A stretch of 64,000 nt of DNA, taken from NCBI GenBank assembly GCA_964607515.1, contig CAZSKU010000012.1, forward strand, positions 8,168-72,167, read 5' to 3'. Source of the stretch: UBA6080 sp964607515. GTDB lineage: Bacteria; Fermentibacterota; Fermentibacteria; Fermentibacterales; JCC-6. Position numbers and translations under genes: made by a program. The notes beneath the pieces are model-generated. The model was not told where the DNA came from and ran no database searches. It worked only from the letters and a program-made list of their open reading frames with translations. Shown piece by piece: positions 16,867-24,937 of this stretch (within the stretch, counting starts at the first letter, position 1; each line of letters opens with the position of its first letter).

Positions 16867-16956
16867 TCAGACCGGCCTCGCCAGGAGTATGATGGTCGGC
16901 AGCGCCGTCCCCGTTAGGATCAGCATCAGCCATCTCTTCAGCCCGGGTTTATACAT
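16867..16956 (-). CDS. 29-residue hydrophobic peptide
   Basis: The short frame starts with ATG at 16956 preceded by AAGGGAG at good spacing on the minus strand, a strong ribosome-binding site. The peptide has a basic N terminus (MYKPGLKRWL), one hydrophobic segment (MLILTGTALPTIILLA) and the end RPV. It would be a single-pass membrane peptide. I do not recognise a family. It lies inside the island bounded by the direct repeats and is followed by a GC hairpin. Small-protein calls are uncertain without conservation data. Confidence 0.45.
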   Translation of the reverse strand: MYKPGLKRWLMLILTGTALPTIILLARPV

Positions 16957-17042
16957 CGCAGCTCCCTTCACGGAGGACTCTGCATTGGCTCCAACGACAC
17001 AACCGATACAACGCGGTGCACAACCAACACACCTTGTGAAGT

Positions 17043-17064
17043 AGCAAGAAGGGTGCCAAATGAC
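17043..17064 (+). repeat. Imperfect direct repeat, copy 2
   Basis: AGCAAGAAGGGTGCCAAA followed by TGAC matches copy 1 at 16723-16746. It includes the AAGAAGGG ribosome-binding site and the ATG of the helicase gene at 17060. Confidence 0.6.
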
Positions 17065-19195
17065 TGAACCGCATCTCAATCCGGAACAGAGGGAAGCGGT
17101 GGAGTACGACGAGGGGCACCTTCTGGTGCTGGCGGGGGCAGGGAGCGGCAAAACCAGGGTGCTGACCTCGAAAATCATCCATCTTCTTAAGACAGGCGCG
17201 GCGAAACCGGGCAATGTTCTGGCGATGACCTTTACCAACAAGGCTGCCGCGGAAATGGGCGGCAGGGTGGCTTCCATGCTGGACGGAAACCGCCTTCCCA
17301 GGATGGGGACATTCCATTCGGTGTGCCTCTGGATGCTCCGCAGGGAAGCTTCACGCCTGGGACTGAAGGACTGTTTCACCATATACGACAGGGACGACCA
17401 GAAGAGCATGGTCAGGAAGATACTCAGGGGTCTTGGCCAGCCACCGGGTGTCACCGTTTCGGCGGCGCTGTCATGGATATCGGCGGTGAAGAGCGACGAC
17501 GGCGAAGGTGCGCCTGCCGCGGAAGGGGCCGGCAACCCCTGGCGGGAAACCCTGGAAAGGGTTTACCAGGCGTACCGGCGGGGCATGGAGGAAAACGGGG
17601 CTCTGGACTTCGACGATCTATTGACATATGCACGAAGGGCATTATGTCAAAATGCTGACATAGGGAATTACTACCGCTCCAGATTCACCCGGATCCTGGT
17701 GGACGAGTACCAGGACACCAACCTGGTTCAGCACCGGATACTCCGGGCCCTTGCGGGTGAGGACTCAAGGGTCACCGTGGTGGGTGACGACGATCAGGCC
17801 ATCTACGGGTGGAGGGGTGCGAGGGTTTCCAACATCCTGGAGTTTCCCGCGGACTTCCCTGGAACCAGGATAATCCGCCTGGAGACCAACTACCGGTCCA
17901 CCGGCAGTATTCTGCGGGCGGCGGGAACCCTGGTGGCCCGCAACACCTCCAGGCACGGCAAGACGCTGAGACCGGTGAACGAGGAGGGTGAGCCGGTTGC
18001 GGTGATTCCCGCGGCCACCCCGACCCATGAAGCCCGGTGGATAGTGGACTCGGCGGCGGAGTTCCGGTCCGACGGGGTCCCCCTGGAAAGGATGGCGGTC
18101 CTGTACAGGACCAACGCCCAGTCCCGGGAGTTGGAGGCCGCCTGCCGGCTCGGGGACGTCAGGTACGAGGTGGTGGGGGCCCAGCGATTCTTCGAGCGGG
18201 AGGAGATCAAGGACCTTGTGAGCTACCTCAGGGTGGTTGTGAATCCCGGGGACGGGGAGAGCCTTTCCCGGATCATCAACAAGCCCGCCAGGGGAGTCGG
18301 GGAGAAGAGCGCGGCAAGCTTTTTCCAGCAAGCCCGTTTGCGTGGACTGGACTACCTCTCCGCGCTGGCCTCCGCCACGAAGCTGCCCGGAGTGCACCCC
18401 CGGGGGGCCGCCGCCCTGGAACGTCTGGGGGAGACCCTGGGAAGGGCTGCGGAGATGGTCTCCCGGGGGGACCCGGCCGGGGAGATAGCGGACTTGGTTC
18501 TCCTGGAGACGGGGCTGGCGGAGCAGTACGGCTCCGGAGAGGTCACGGACCAGGCCAGGCTGGAGAACCTGGAGGAGTTTCGAAGATTCGCCGCCCAGTA
18601 CGATATCGAGAGGCCGCGGGGAGGGTTGACGGGATTCCTCATGGAACAGAGCCTCATGACCACCCAGGATTCCTACAGCGGCCAGGGACTCGCCCTGATG
18701 ACACTCCACTGCGCCAAGGGGCTGGAATTCGACGTGGTCTTCATCGCCGGCCTGGAGGAGGGGCTGCTGCCCCACATCCGCAGAGGGGAGAGGGGTCCGG
18801 CGGACCTGGAGGAGGAGAGGAGGCTTCTCTACGTGGGAATGACCCGGGCCAGAAAGCGCCTGTTCCTCACCACCTGCGCCTCCAGGGCCGGCCGGGGAGG
18901 CTACTGGGGCGGCCCGTCCCGGTTTCTGGCCGAGATCGCTCCTGCACTTCCCCCCCGGGACGCCCACTCCGCCTCGCTGCCCCCCGAACCCCCCCGGGAG
19001 GAGAGCTTCCGCCGGGGCGAGATCATCGGGCATCCCAGGTACGGCAGGGGAATGGTCCTCTCGGCCCGGCGCCGGAGCGGCGAGTGGGAACTCACCATCG
19101 ATTTCGGCTTCGACGAACCGAAGACCATCCTCACGGGCTATGTTCCGATTCAAAGGTATGGGGACGGAGTAAACAAAGTCAACAAACAATGGTAA
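17060..19195 (+). CDS. pcrA: ATP-dependent DNA helicase, UvrD/PcrA family
   Basis: This superfamily 1A 3'-5' helicase acts in excision repair, replication-fork clearance and displacement of RecA. The protein has 711 residues. The Q motif LNPEQREAV is at residues 6-14, Walker A GAGSGKT at 26-32, motif Ia MTFTNKAAAEM, motif II VDEYQDTN, motif III DDDQAIYGWRGA, and motif V/VI LMTLHCAKGLEFDVVF and YVGMTRARKRLFL. The C-terminal Tudor-like domain (GEIIGHPRYGRGMVLS) is intact. The final residues DGVNKVNKQW are encoded by the dispersed 24-bp repeat. An AT-rich patch lies inside the gene near 17620-17665. Confidence 0.95.
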   Translation: MTEPHLNPEQREAVEYDEGHLLVLAGAGSGKTRVLTSKIIHLLKTGAAKPGNVLAMTFTNKAAAEMGGRVASMLDGNRLPRMGTFHSVCLWMLRREASRLGLKDCFTIYDRDDQKSMVRKILRGLGQPPGVTVSAALSWISAVKSDDGEGAPAAEGAGNPWRETLERVYQAYRRGMEENGALDFDDLLTYARRALCQNADIGNYYRSRFTRILVDEYQDTNLVQHRILRALAGEDSRVTVVGDDDQAIYGWRGARVSNILEFPADFPGTRIIRLETNYRSTGSILRAAGTLVARNTSRHGKTLRPVNEEGEPVAVIPAATPTHEARWIVDSAAEFRSDGVPLERMAVLYRTNAQSRELEAACRLGDVRYEVVGAQRFFEREEIKDLVSYLRVVVNPGDGESLSRIINKPARGVGEKSAASFFQQARLRGLDYLSALASATKLPGVHPRGAAALERLGETLGRAAEMVSRGDPAGEIADLVLLETGLAEQYGSGEVTDQARLENLEEFRRFAAQYDIERPRGGLTGFLMEQSLMTTQDSYSGQGLALMTLHCAKGLEFDVVFIAGLEEGLLPHIRRGERGPADLEEERRLLYVGMTRARKRLFLTTCASRAGRGGYWGGPSRFLAEIAPALPPRDAHSASLPPEPPREESFRRGEIIGHPRYGRGMVLSARRRSGEWELTIDFGFDEPKTILTGYVPIQRYGDGVNKVNKQW
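19160..19183 (+). repeat. 24-bp dispersed repeat, copy in helicase 3' end
   Basis: The segment contains GGAGTAAACAAAGTCAAC and is identical over all 24 bases to the reverse complement of 54113-54136. Here it encodes part of the last residues of the helicase (DGVNKVN). Confidence 0.85.
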
Positions 19196-19203
19196 ACCGC
19201 TGT

Positions 19204-20022
19204 ATGGCAAAAATATGGAGTTCGGATGAACTGCGGGTCGAATGCAGAAGGGTCAGAGCGCTGATTCTGAAAATGATCCACGGGGCAGGCAGCGGTCATC
19301 CCGGGGGAAGCCTCTCCTGCGTGGAAATCCTGGTGGTGCTCTACAGGATGATCCTCCACCACGACCCGGACAATCCTTCCATGGAGGACAGGGACAGGTT
19401 CGTCCTCTCTAAGGGCCATGGAGCTCCGGCCCTGTACGCTGTCCTGGCCCGTTGCGGATACTTACCGGAAGAAGAGCTGGCAACCCTGCGAAAAGTCGGT
19501 TCCAGGCTGCAGGGACACCCGCACATGCAGAGCCTCAGGGGCCTCGACAGCTCCACCGGCAGCCTGGGCCACGGGCTCTCCATCGCCGTTGGAATGGCTC
19601 TCGGGCTTCGACTGAAGGACAATCCGGCAGGAGTGTACTGCCTTCTGGGCGACGGCGAACTTCAGGAGGGCAGCGTCTGGGAGGCCGCCATGTCGGCGCC
19701 CGCCCTGGGACTGAACAACCTGTGCGCGTTGGTGGACAACAACAGGGTTCAGCTGGACGGTCCGACCGCGGAGGTGATGCCGGTGGATCCCCTGGAGGAG
19801 AAATGGAGCGCCTTCGGCTGGGAGGTGCTGCGGTGTCCGGGACACGACGTGGATGCCCTGATCACCGCTCTGAAAGGGGAAGCCGCCCGGCCCAGGGTGA
19901 TAATCGCCGATACCGTCAAGGGCCGGGGTGTCTCTTTCATGGAGGGAGACAGCCTTTGGCACGGCAGGGCTCCCGATGAAGGGGAGCTGAAAAAGGCGCT
20001 CCGGGAGGTGGAATCTGGCTGA
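19204..20022 (+). CDS. Transketolase, N-terminal subunit
   Basis: Split transketolases carry the thiamine-diphosphate-binding half in a separate N-terminal subunit; the pair transfers two-carbon units in the pentose phosphate pathway. This 272-residue protein shows MIHGAGSGHPGGSLSCVEIL, DRFVLSKGHGAPALYAVLA, GSLGHGLSIAVGMALG and the ThDP/Mg motif LLGDGELQEGSVWEAAM with LVDNNRVQLDG. Neither ATG 19204 nor ATG 19189 (overlapping the helicase stop) has a good ribosome-binding site; 19204 was chosen. The C-terminal subunit follows directly. Confidence 0.92.
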   Translation: MAKIWSSDELRVECRRVRALILKMIHGAGSGHPGGSLSCVEILVVLYRMILHHDPDNPSMEDRDRFVLSKGHGAPALYAVLARCGYLPEEELATLRKVGSRLQGHPHMQSLRGLDSSTGSLGHGLSIAVGMALGLRLKDNPAGVYCLLGDGELQEGSVWEAAMSAPALGLNNLCALVDNNRVQLDGPTAEVMPVDPLEEKWSAFGWEVLRCPGHDVDALITALKGEAARPRVIIADTVKGRGVSFMEGDSLWHGRAPDEGELKKALREVESG

Positions 20023-20962
20023 TGGCGCCCTCAGGGCCACCAGGGAGGGCTACCTGGAAGGGCTTCTTGAAGCCGGAGAGAGGGACCGCAGGGTGGTCGT
20101 CCTCGATGGCGACGTGGGAAGGTCCCTGGGAACCGGCGCTTTCCGGGACCGTTTTCCCGAAAGGTACAGGAACCTGGGCATCGCCGAACAGAACATCGCC
20201 GGTTGCGCCGCCGGACTGGCACTGGAGGGCTTCATCCCATTCTACAGCACCTATGGCGTGTTCGCCGTAGGAAGGGCTCTGGACCAGATCAGAACGTCAA
20301 TCTGCAACATGAACCTGCGGGTGAGGATAGGAGGCGCCCACGGGGGGACCAGCGTGGGCCCCGACGGCGGAACCCATCAGGCCCTGGAGGACATCGCCCA
20401 GACCAGAAGCCTGCCCGGCATGACCGTGCTGGTCCCCGCCGATGCGGGACAGACCAGGGAGGCGGTTCTGGCCTCTCTGGGCATTCCGGGGCCGGTGTAC
20501 CTGAGATTCGGGAGAAACCCGGTGCCCGCGGTTTACCGGGAATCGGTCCCGGTGGCCGCCGGCAGGGGCAACCTTCTTAGGAAGGGAAGAGACCTTTTGA
20601 TAGTGGCTTGCGGTGCCATGGTCGCCCATGCACTGGACGCCGCGGTGCTTCTGTCCGGAAAGGGCCTTTCGGTCTCGGTGATTGACATGGTGTCCGTAAA
20701 GCCGCTGGACGGGGAACTTATTCTAAAGGCGGCCGGTGGGGCCGCGGGGGTGGTCACCGCCGAAGACCATCAAACCGCCGGAGGGTTGGGCGGAGCGGTG
20801 GCGGAGTTCCTGGGGGAGCACCTGCCCAGGCCGATGAGAATCCTCGGGGTGCCGGGACGCTTCGGGGAGAGCGGAACCCCGGAGGAACTGAGGGGCCTCT
20901 TCGGCCTTACCGCGGAGGGAATCGCGGCTGCGGCCATTGACTTGGCGGGGTGGCGGGAATAG
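20015..20962 (+). CDS. Transketolase, C-terminal subunit (probable CTG start)
   Basis: This is the pyrimidine-binding and C-terminal half of the split transketolase: VVVLDGDVGRSLGTGAF, NLGIAEQNIAGCAAGLALEG, RVRIGGAHGGTSVGPDGGTH, PADAGQTREAVLASL. Family sequence begins well before the first GTG (20093), at ALRATREGYLEGLLEAGERD, and the only start-like codon upstream of it before the in-frame stop at 19988-19990 is CTG at 20015. That CTG is preceded by GGGAGG (20003-20008) with six bases spacing and overlaps the partner stop. Starting there gives 315 residues, normal for the family. A frameshift is the alternative. Confidence 0.88.
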   Translation: MADGALRATREGYLEGLLEAGERDRRVVVLDGDVGRSLGTGAFRDRFPERYRNLGIAEQNIAGCAAGLALEGFIPFYSTYGVFAVGRALDQIRTSICNMNLRVRIGGAHGGTSVGPDGGTHQALEDIAQTRSLPGMTVLVPADAGQTREAVLASLGIPGPVYLRFGRNPVPAVYRESVPVAAGRGNLLRKGRDLLIVACGAMVAHALDAAVLLSGKGLSVSVIDMVSVKPLDGELILKAAGGAAGVVTAEDHQTAGGLGGAVAEFLGEHLPRPMRILGVPGRFGESGTPEELRGLFGLTAEGIAAAAIDLAGWRE

Positions 20963-21026
20963 GATGCAAACTGCTGGAAATCGGCAAATTCCACTCTCGG
21001 TTTTATCCTGAAAGGAAGTGGTATTC

Positions 21027-21944
21027 ATGGCAAGAATACTGATCTGCGATCCGGTGTCCGAGGATGCCCTGGATGTGATCCGCAGGGCCGGGCACGAAGT
21101 AGTGGTAAAGACCGGAATGGACCAGGACACCCTCATCCAGACCGCCCCCGGATTCGACGCCATGGTGGTGAGAAGCGCCACCAAGGTCAGGGTCCCGGTT
21201 CTGGACGCCGCCAGGAATTCCCTGAAGCTGGTGGTCAGGGGGGGAGTGGGGGTCGACAGCATCGACGTGGACCATGCACAGACCCTCGGAATCGCCGTGA
21301 AGAACACTCCGGCCGCCAGTTCGGTGGCAGTGGCTGAACTGGCCCTGGGCCACATGCTGGCCTGCTGCCGTGGAATTCCCGGAGCCGACAGGACCATGAA
21401 AGACGGCGTCTGGGACAAGAAATCCTTCAGCAAGGGGCTCGAACTCTACAATTCCACTCTCGGTCTGGTAGGATTCGGCAGAATCGCCAGGGAAGTCGCC
21501 AAGCGGGCCGACGCGTTCGGCATGAAGGTCATTTTCTACGATCCCTACGCCGGAGAATCTCCCTCCATCGCAGCACGCAAGGTAGACCTGGACACTCTCT
21601 GCCGGGAATCGGACTTCATCAGCCTGCACGTCCCCTACACCGGGGAAACCGCCCACATCCTCGACGCAGCCAGATTCGCCATGATGAAGAAGGGCGTTGT
21701 TATCGTGAACTGCGGCCGGGGCGGCACCATTGACGAGGTTGCCCTTCAGGCGGCCCTGGAGGAGGGAAGGGTTCATTCCGCGGCTCTGGACGTTTTCGAG
21801 ACCGAGCCGCTCACCGGTGCTGACAGCTCCCTGATCAAGAACCCCAGGGTGGTTGCCAGCCCCCACATGGGCGCCGGTACCCTGGGGGCGACGGACAGGA
21901 TCGGAGTCGAGGTTGCGGACATCATCGTGGACTATTTCAAGTAG
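21027..21944 (+). CDS. D-3-phosphoglycerate dehydrogenase-like 2-hydroxyacid dehydrogenase
   Basis: The 305-residue protein belongs to the NAD-dependent D-2-hydroxyacid dehydrogenases. Features are VVRSATKVRVPVLDAA, VRGGVGVDSIDVDHA, the NAD-binding LGLVGFGRIAREVAKRA and VIVNCGRGGTIDEVALQAAL, with SPHMGAGTLGATDRIGVEVA at the catalytic His region. It lacks the C-terminal ACT domain of long SerA proteins, so it is a short-form SerA or a hydroxypyruvate reductase. The ATG 21027 was chosen over GTG 21018 for spacing from AGGAAG. Confidence 0.85.
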   Translation: MARILICDPVSEDALDVIRRAGHEVVVKTGMDQDTLIQTAPGFDAMVVRSATKVRVPVLDAARNSLKLVVRGGVGVDSIDVDHAQTLGIAVKNTPAASSVAVAELALGHMLACCRGIPGADRTMKDGVWDKKSFSKGLELYNSTLGLVGFGRIAREVAKRADAFGMKVIFYDPYAGESPSIAARKVDLDTLCRESDFISLHVPYTGETAHILDAARFAMMKKGVVIVNCGRGGTIDEVALQAALEEGRVHSAALDVFETEPLTGADSSLIKNPRVVASPHMGAGTLGATDRIGVEVADIIVDYFK

Positions 21945-21967
21945 GCAACACTGCGAAAGGCGGGCCG

Positions 21968-23254
21968 ATGACAAGGACAACGCCCCTGCTTCTCCTGTTC
22001 CTGGCCGCTCTTGCTGCGGCCCAGACCGGAGAGACCCAGCCACCCCCCGCGGACTCCGGGGTCGTCGAGTCGGCCGCGGAACCCTTACCGGCGGAACCCG
22101 AACCGGTTCCCGCGGCTGAGATCGCCCCCCCGGGGGGAATACTGGTGACGGACTACCCGGACGACGCCGGCGACAGGCTCATGGTCTGTTTCGAGCCGGG
22201 CGCCGAAGCCGGCGATCCCGACCTCTTTGCGGCGTACCAGGTTTTCAGGAGACCCCTCGGGGCGCCTGACTCGGCCTGGGCCATGGTTAACATGATCCCG
22301 GTGGGCGAGGGAACCAGCTTCATAGACGGCTTCGACCCGGACTTCCCCGTGGAGGAGGGTGCGCAGTACGAGTACCGGGTTGACGCACTCTACCTGGATC
22401 AGACCGTGGTTGCGGGGGAGGCCATTGCCGCCCAGGAGGTCGCATCCGGCCAGTGGTTCCACACCGGCAAAGTCAGGGTGCTGGTCGCCTGCGCCATATT
22501 CCTCGGCCTCATCTTCTACTTCTTCTCCCGGGCCAAGACCGGCGCCAGCATGTACCTTCGGCCGATCGCCGGCATCGAGGCCATTGACGAGGCCATCGGG
22601 CGGGCCACGGAAATGGGCAAGCCCATTCTTTACGTCCCGGGGCTTTCCTACATCGAAGACGTGGCAACCATCGCCAGTCTGACCATCCTGGGAAGGGTGG
22701 CCAGGAAGGTGGCGGAGTACCAGACTCCCCTGTGCGTACCCAACACGGACCCCATAGTCTTCACCGTGGCGGAGGAGGCGGTGAAGCAGGCGTACCTGGA
22801 GGCCGGCCGCCCCGACTCCTACGACCCTGACAGCGTGTTCTTCCTGACCCAGAGCCAGTTCGCCTTCGTGGCGGGGGTGAACGGGATCATGATGCGCCAG
22901 AAGCCCGCCACCAACTTCTACCTGGGCATGTTCTGGGCTGAGAGCCTGATTCTTGCCGAGACGGGGTCCCTCTCCGGGGCGATCCAGATAGCCGGCACCG
23001 ACGCGGTCACCCAGCTTCCCTTCTTCATCACCACCTGCGACTACACCCTGATCGGCGAGGAACTCTACGCCGCCAGCGCCTACCTCAGCCGGGAGCCCAT
23101 GCAGATGGGCTCCATCAAGGGACTGGACGCGTGCAAGGCGATACTGATGGTCTTCATCACACTGGGCATCATTCTCGCCCTTGTGGATGTGGCTGCGGAA
23201 ACCCAAACCCTGGCGTGGCTCAAAGACCTGGTAACGTCTCAGGTGATGGACTAG
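21968..23254 (+). CDS. DUF6754 family membrane protein, copy A
   Basis: The 428-residue protein has a signal peptide (residues 1-19), a Pro/Glu-rich linker, a fibronectin-like extracytoplasmic region (~55-150), a transmembrane helix at ~165-185 (VLVACAIFLGLIFYFF), a large conserved domain (~195-385) with RPIAGIEAIDEAIGRATEMG and IASLTILGRVARKVAEYQTP, and a C-terminal helix ~393-413. The function of the family is not established. Residues 231-373 are encoded by DNA identical to the second copy at 31687-32841. It leads a run of membrane genes up to the MutL-like gene. Confidence 0.85.
   Translation: MTRTTPLLLLFLAALAAAQTGETQPPPADSGVVESAAEPLPAEPEPVPAAEIAPPGGILVTDYPDDAGDRLMVCFEPGAEAGDPDLFAAYQVFRRPLGAPDSAWAMVNMIPVGEGTSFIDGFDPDFPVEEGAQYEYRVDALYLDQTVVAGEAIAAQEVASGQWFHTGKVRVLVACAIFLGLIFYFFSRAKTGASMYLRPIAGIEAIDEAIGRATEMGKPILYVPGLSYIEDVATIASLTILGRVARKVAEYQTPLCVPNTDPIVFTVAEEAVKQAYLEAGRPDSYDPDSVFFLTQSQFAFVAGVNGIMMRQKPATNFYLGMFWAESLILAETGSLSGAIQIAGTDAVTQLPFFITTCDYTLIGEELYAASAYLSREPMQMGSIKGLDACKAILMVFITLGIILALVDVAAETQTLAWLKDLVTSQVMD
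22658..23085 (+). repeat. 428-bp block identical to 32245-32672 (copy A)
   Basis: Base-by-base reading finds no difference over 428 bases against the second DUF6754 gene, in the same orientation. About 100 bases upstream are still nearly identical; beyond that both flanks diverge sharply. This pattern indicates recent gene conversion or a very recent partial duplication. Confidence 0.93.
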
Positions 23255-23276
23255 CCCACCGGAAGGAGCTTGAGCA

Positions 23277-23921
23277 GTGAAGAGAGCTGTTCCCCTCATG
23301 ATAGTCCTGGTGGGCGGAGTACTGATGATTATCCAGTACTTCATTCCCCACCGGATATCCCAGGATATTTTCGACAACTACACCATCTGGATCCCCATCA
23401 TAGGAGCCTTCGCCCTGGTTCTGGGCGTTGGCAGCCTCACCAGGCTTCACGGCCACCGGGTGAGGAACCGGGCTCCCAACTGGCCCTACAGCCTGGCGGT
23501 GATCGTTCCGATCTACCTCATGCCCATATTCGCCCTGCTCCTTCCGACCTCGGTCGGAGGCGGCATGGAAGCCCCCAGCGTATTCAACTTCGCCTTCATG
23601 CACATACAGGTTCCCATCCAGTCCACCATGTTCAGCCTCTTGGCCTTCTACATCGCCAGCGCCGCTTTCCGGGCCTTCCGGGCCAAGAGCCTTCTAGCCA
23701 CGGTGCTGCTGCTCACGGCGGTGATAGTGATGATGGGGCAGGTTCCCATCGGCGAGCTTCTGGGAAGCTGGTTCCCGAAGCTGGGCCTCTGGATAATCGA
23801 CTTCCCCAACAACGCCGCCAAGAGGGCCATCGGTCTCGGGGTGGGATTCGGCATTCTGGCCACCCAGCTCAAGATCATTTTCGGCGTCGAGCGTAATTGG
23901 CTCGGCGGCGCCGGTGATTAG
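23277..23921 (+). CDS. Polytopic membrane protein in DUF6754 operon
   Basis: The 214-residue protein has about six hydrophobic segments: MIVLVGGVLMIIQYF, WIPIIGAFALVLGVG, SLAVIVPIYLMPIFALLLP, TMFSLLAFYIASAAF, LLATVLLLTAVIVMMG and a C-terminal amphipathic segment. I do not recognise a named family. The start is GTG 23277 with AAGGAG upstream. It lies 22 bases after DUF6754 copy A and 11 bases before the next membrane gene, so all are likely co-transcribed. Confidence 0.8.
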   Translation: MKRAVPLMIVLVGGVLMIIQYFIPHRISQDIFDNYTIWIPIIGAFALVLGVGSLTRLHGHRVRNRAPNWPYSLAVIVPIYLMPIFALLLPTSVGGGMEAPSVFNFAFMHIQVPIQSTMFSLLAFYIASAAFRAFRAKSLLATVLLLTAVIVMMGQVPIGELLGSWFPKLGLWIIDFPNNAAKRAIGLGVGFGILATQLKIIFGVERNWLGGAGD

Positions 23922-23932
23922 GGGGTGAAGAC

Positions 23933-24934
23933 ATGAAGGAAAACATCTGGAGCAGAATGCTCAACCTGGACAGGCGATGGATCTTCCTCTTCATAGGGGT
24001 CGTCTGCATCGTTCCGTTCTTCATTCCCTTCGGGCTGCCGCTGATACCCACCCAGCACGTCATTTCCATTTTCGACTACATCGAGGGGCTCGGCCCCGAG
24101 AACGCCATCTTCGTGAGTTTCGACTTCGACCCGGGCACGGACCCGGAGAACATGCCCATGGCGGTGGCCGTCACCAGGCACGCCTTCGCCAGGCATATCC
24201 CTGTGTTCTTCACCGCCAACGCCCCGCTGGCGCAGGGAATGCTGGAGTCGGGATTCGCCTACGTGACCAATCCTCACAGCGAAGACTACTTCCACGTGGT
24301 GACCTGGCCCGAGTGGGCCCCCTACCGGGAGATGGGCATCACCGAAAGGGACCAGCTGGAGGCCGCCTGGGAGGCTGACGGGAACGTGCTTCCTGCGAAT
24401 GCCGCCGGATGGGTGTTCGAAGGACGTGATTTCGCCAAGCTGGGCTACCTCCCCTACTTCAGCCTCGTGATCCTGGGCATGACCTCCTCCATCGCAGCCC
24501 AGTACCCGGAGGACATGAGCGGCAACCCCTTGGCGGAGATGCCCATGCTTCAGGAGCACAAGAGCCTCAGGGAAGTGGACCTTGCCACGACCTTCGCCGG
24601 AAGCGCCGCCTGCATGTGGTGGGTCACCTACGCCCGTGAAAAGATCGGCCTTCCGGTGGCCTTCGGGGTCACTGCGGTCAGCGCCACCGACTACACCATC
24701 TACATCCAGTCGGGCCAGCTGGTGGGCCAGATGGGCGGACTGCGGGGCGCCGCGGAGTACGAGGTTCTCCTGCAGCAGAAAGGCTACTTCGAGCAACCCG
24801 ACAGAGCCTTCATCGGAATGGACGTCCAGAACGCGGCGCACCTGCTGATCTTCTTCTTCATCGTGCTTGGCAACATCGCCTACTTCGCCGGGGGTTTCCA
24901 TAAAAAGGGCGCACTGCTGAAGGGAAGGAGGTAG
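23933..24934 (+). CDS. Membrane-anchored protein in DUF6754 operon
   Basis: The 333-residue protein has one hydrophobic segment near the N terminus (WIFLFIGVVCIVPFFIPFGL, residues ~16-35) and one at the C terminus (LLIFFFIVLGNIAYFAGG), with a large domain between them. That domain contains ENAIFVSFDFDPGTDPEN and VAVTRHAFARHIPVFFTAN, reminiscent of an alpha/beta fold. I do not recognise a named family. It starts at ATG 23933 and sits three bases before the next gene. The topology suggests a middle domain on one side of the membrane held by two anchors. Confidence 0.8.
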   Translation: MKENIWSRMLNLDRRWIFLFIGVVCIVPFFIPFGLPLIPTQHVISIFDYIEGLGPENAIFVSFDFDPGTDPENMPMAVAVTRHAFARHIPVFFTANAPLAQGMLESGFAYVTNPHSEDYFHVVTWPEWAPYREMGITERDQLEAAWEADGNVLPANAAGWVFEGRDFAKLGYLPYFSLVILGMTSSIAAQYPEDMSGNPLAEMPMLQEHKSLREVDLATTFAGSAACMWWVTYAREKIGLPVAFGVTAVSATDYTIYIQSGQLVGQMGGLRGAAEYEVLLQQKGYFEQPDRAFIGMDVQNAAHLLIFFFIVLGNIAYFAGGFHKKGALLKGRR

Positions 24935-24937
24935 ACC

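Larger units (their letters stand above)
16587..17059. other. 473-bp intergenic island between deoC and the helicase gene
   Basis: This is the longest non-housekeeping gap in the window. From left to right it holds the deoC terminator, a first copy of a 22-24 bp direct repeat (16723-16746), a GC hairpin (16783-16806), a short minus-strand membrane peptide gene (16867-16956), and the second repeat copy (17043-17064), which carries the helicase ribosome-binding site and start. A plus-strand frame beginning at ATG 16742 is open to 17044 but has no recognisable product. Confidence 0.6.

Noticed and set aside
16742..17044. Plus-strand frame of about 100 codons in the deoC-helicase gap
   Set aside because: It begins in the duplicated helicase start, overlaps the better-supported minus-strand peptide and shows no recognisable protein features.
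20093..20095. GTG as start of the transketolase C-subunit
   Set aside because: It omits about 26 residues that match the family and has no suitable ribosome-binding site.
20987..21464. 15-bp direct repeat (AATTCCACTCTCGGT) before and inside the SerA-like gene
   Set aside because: A few 15-bp matches are expected by chance in 64 kb, and no longer flank similarity is seen.
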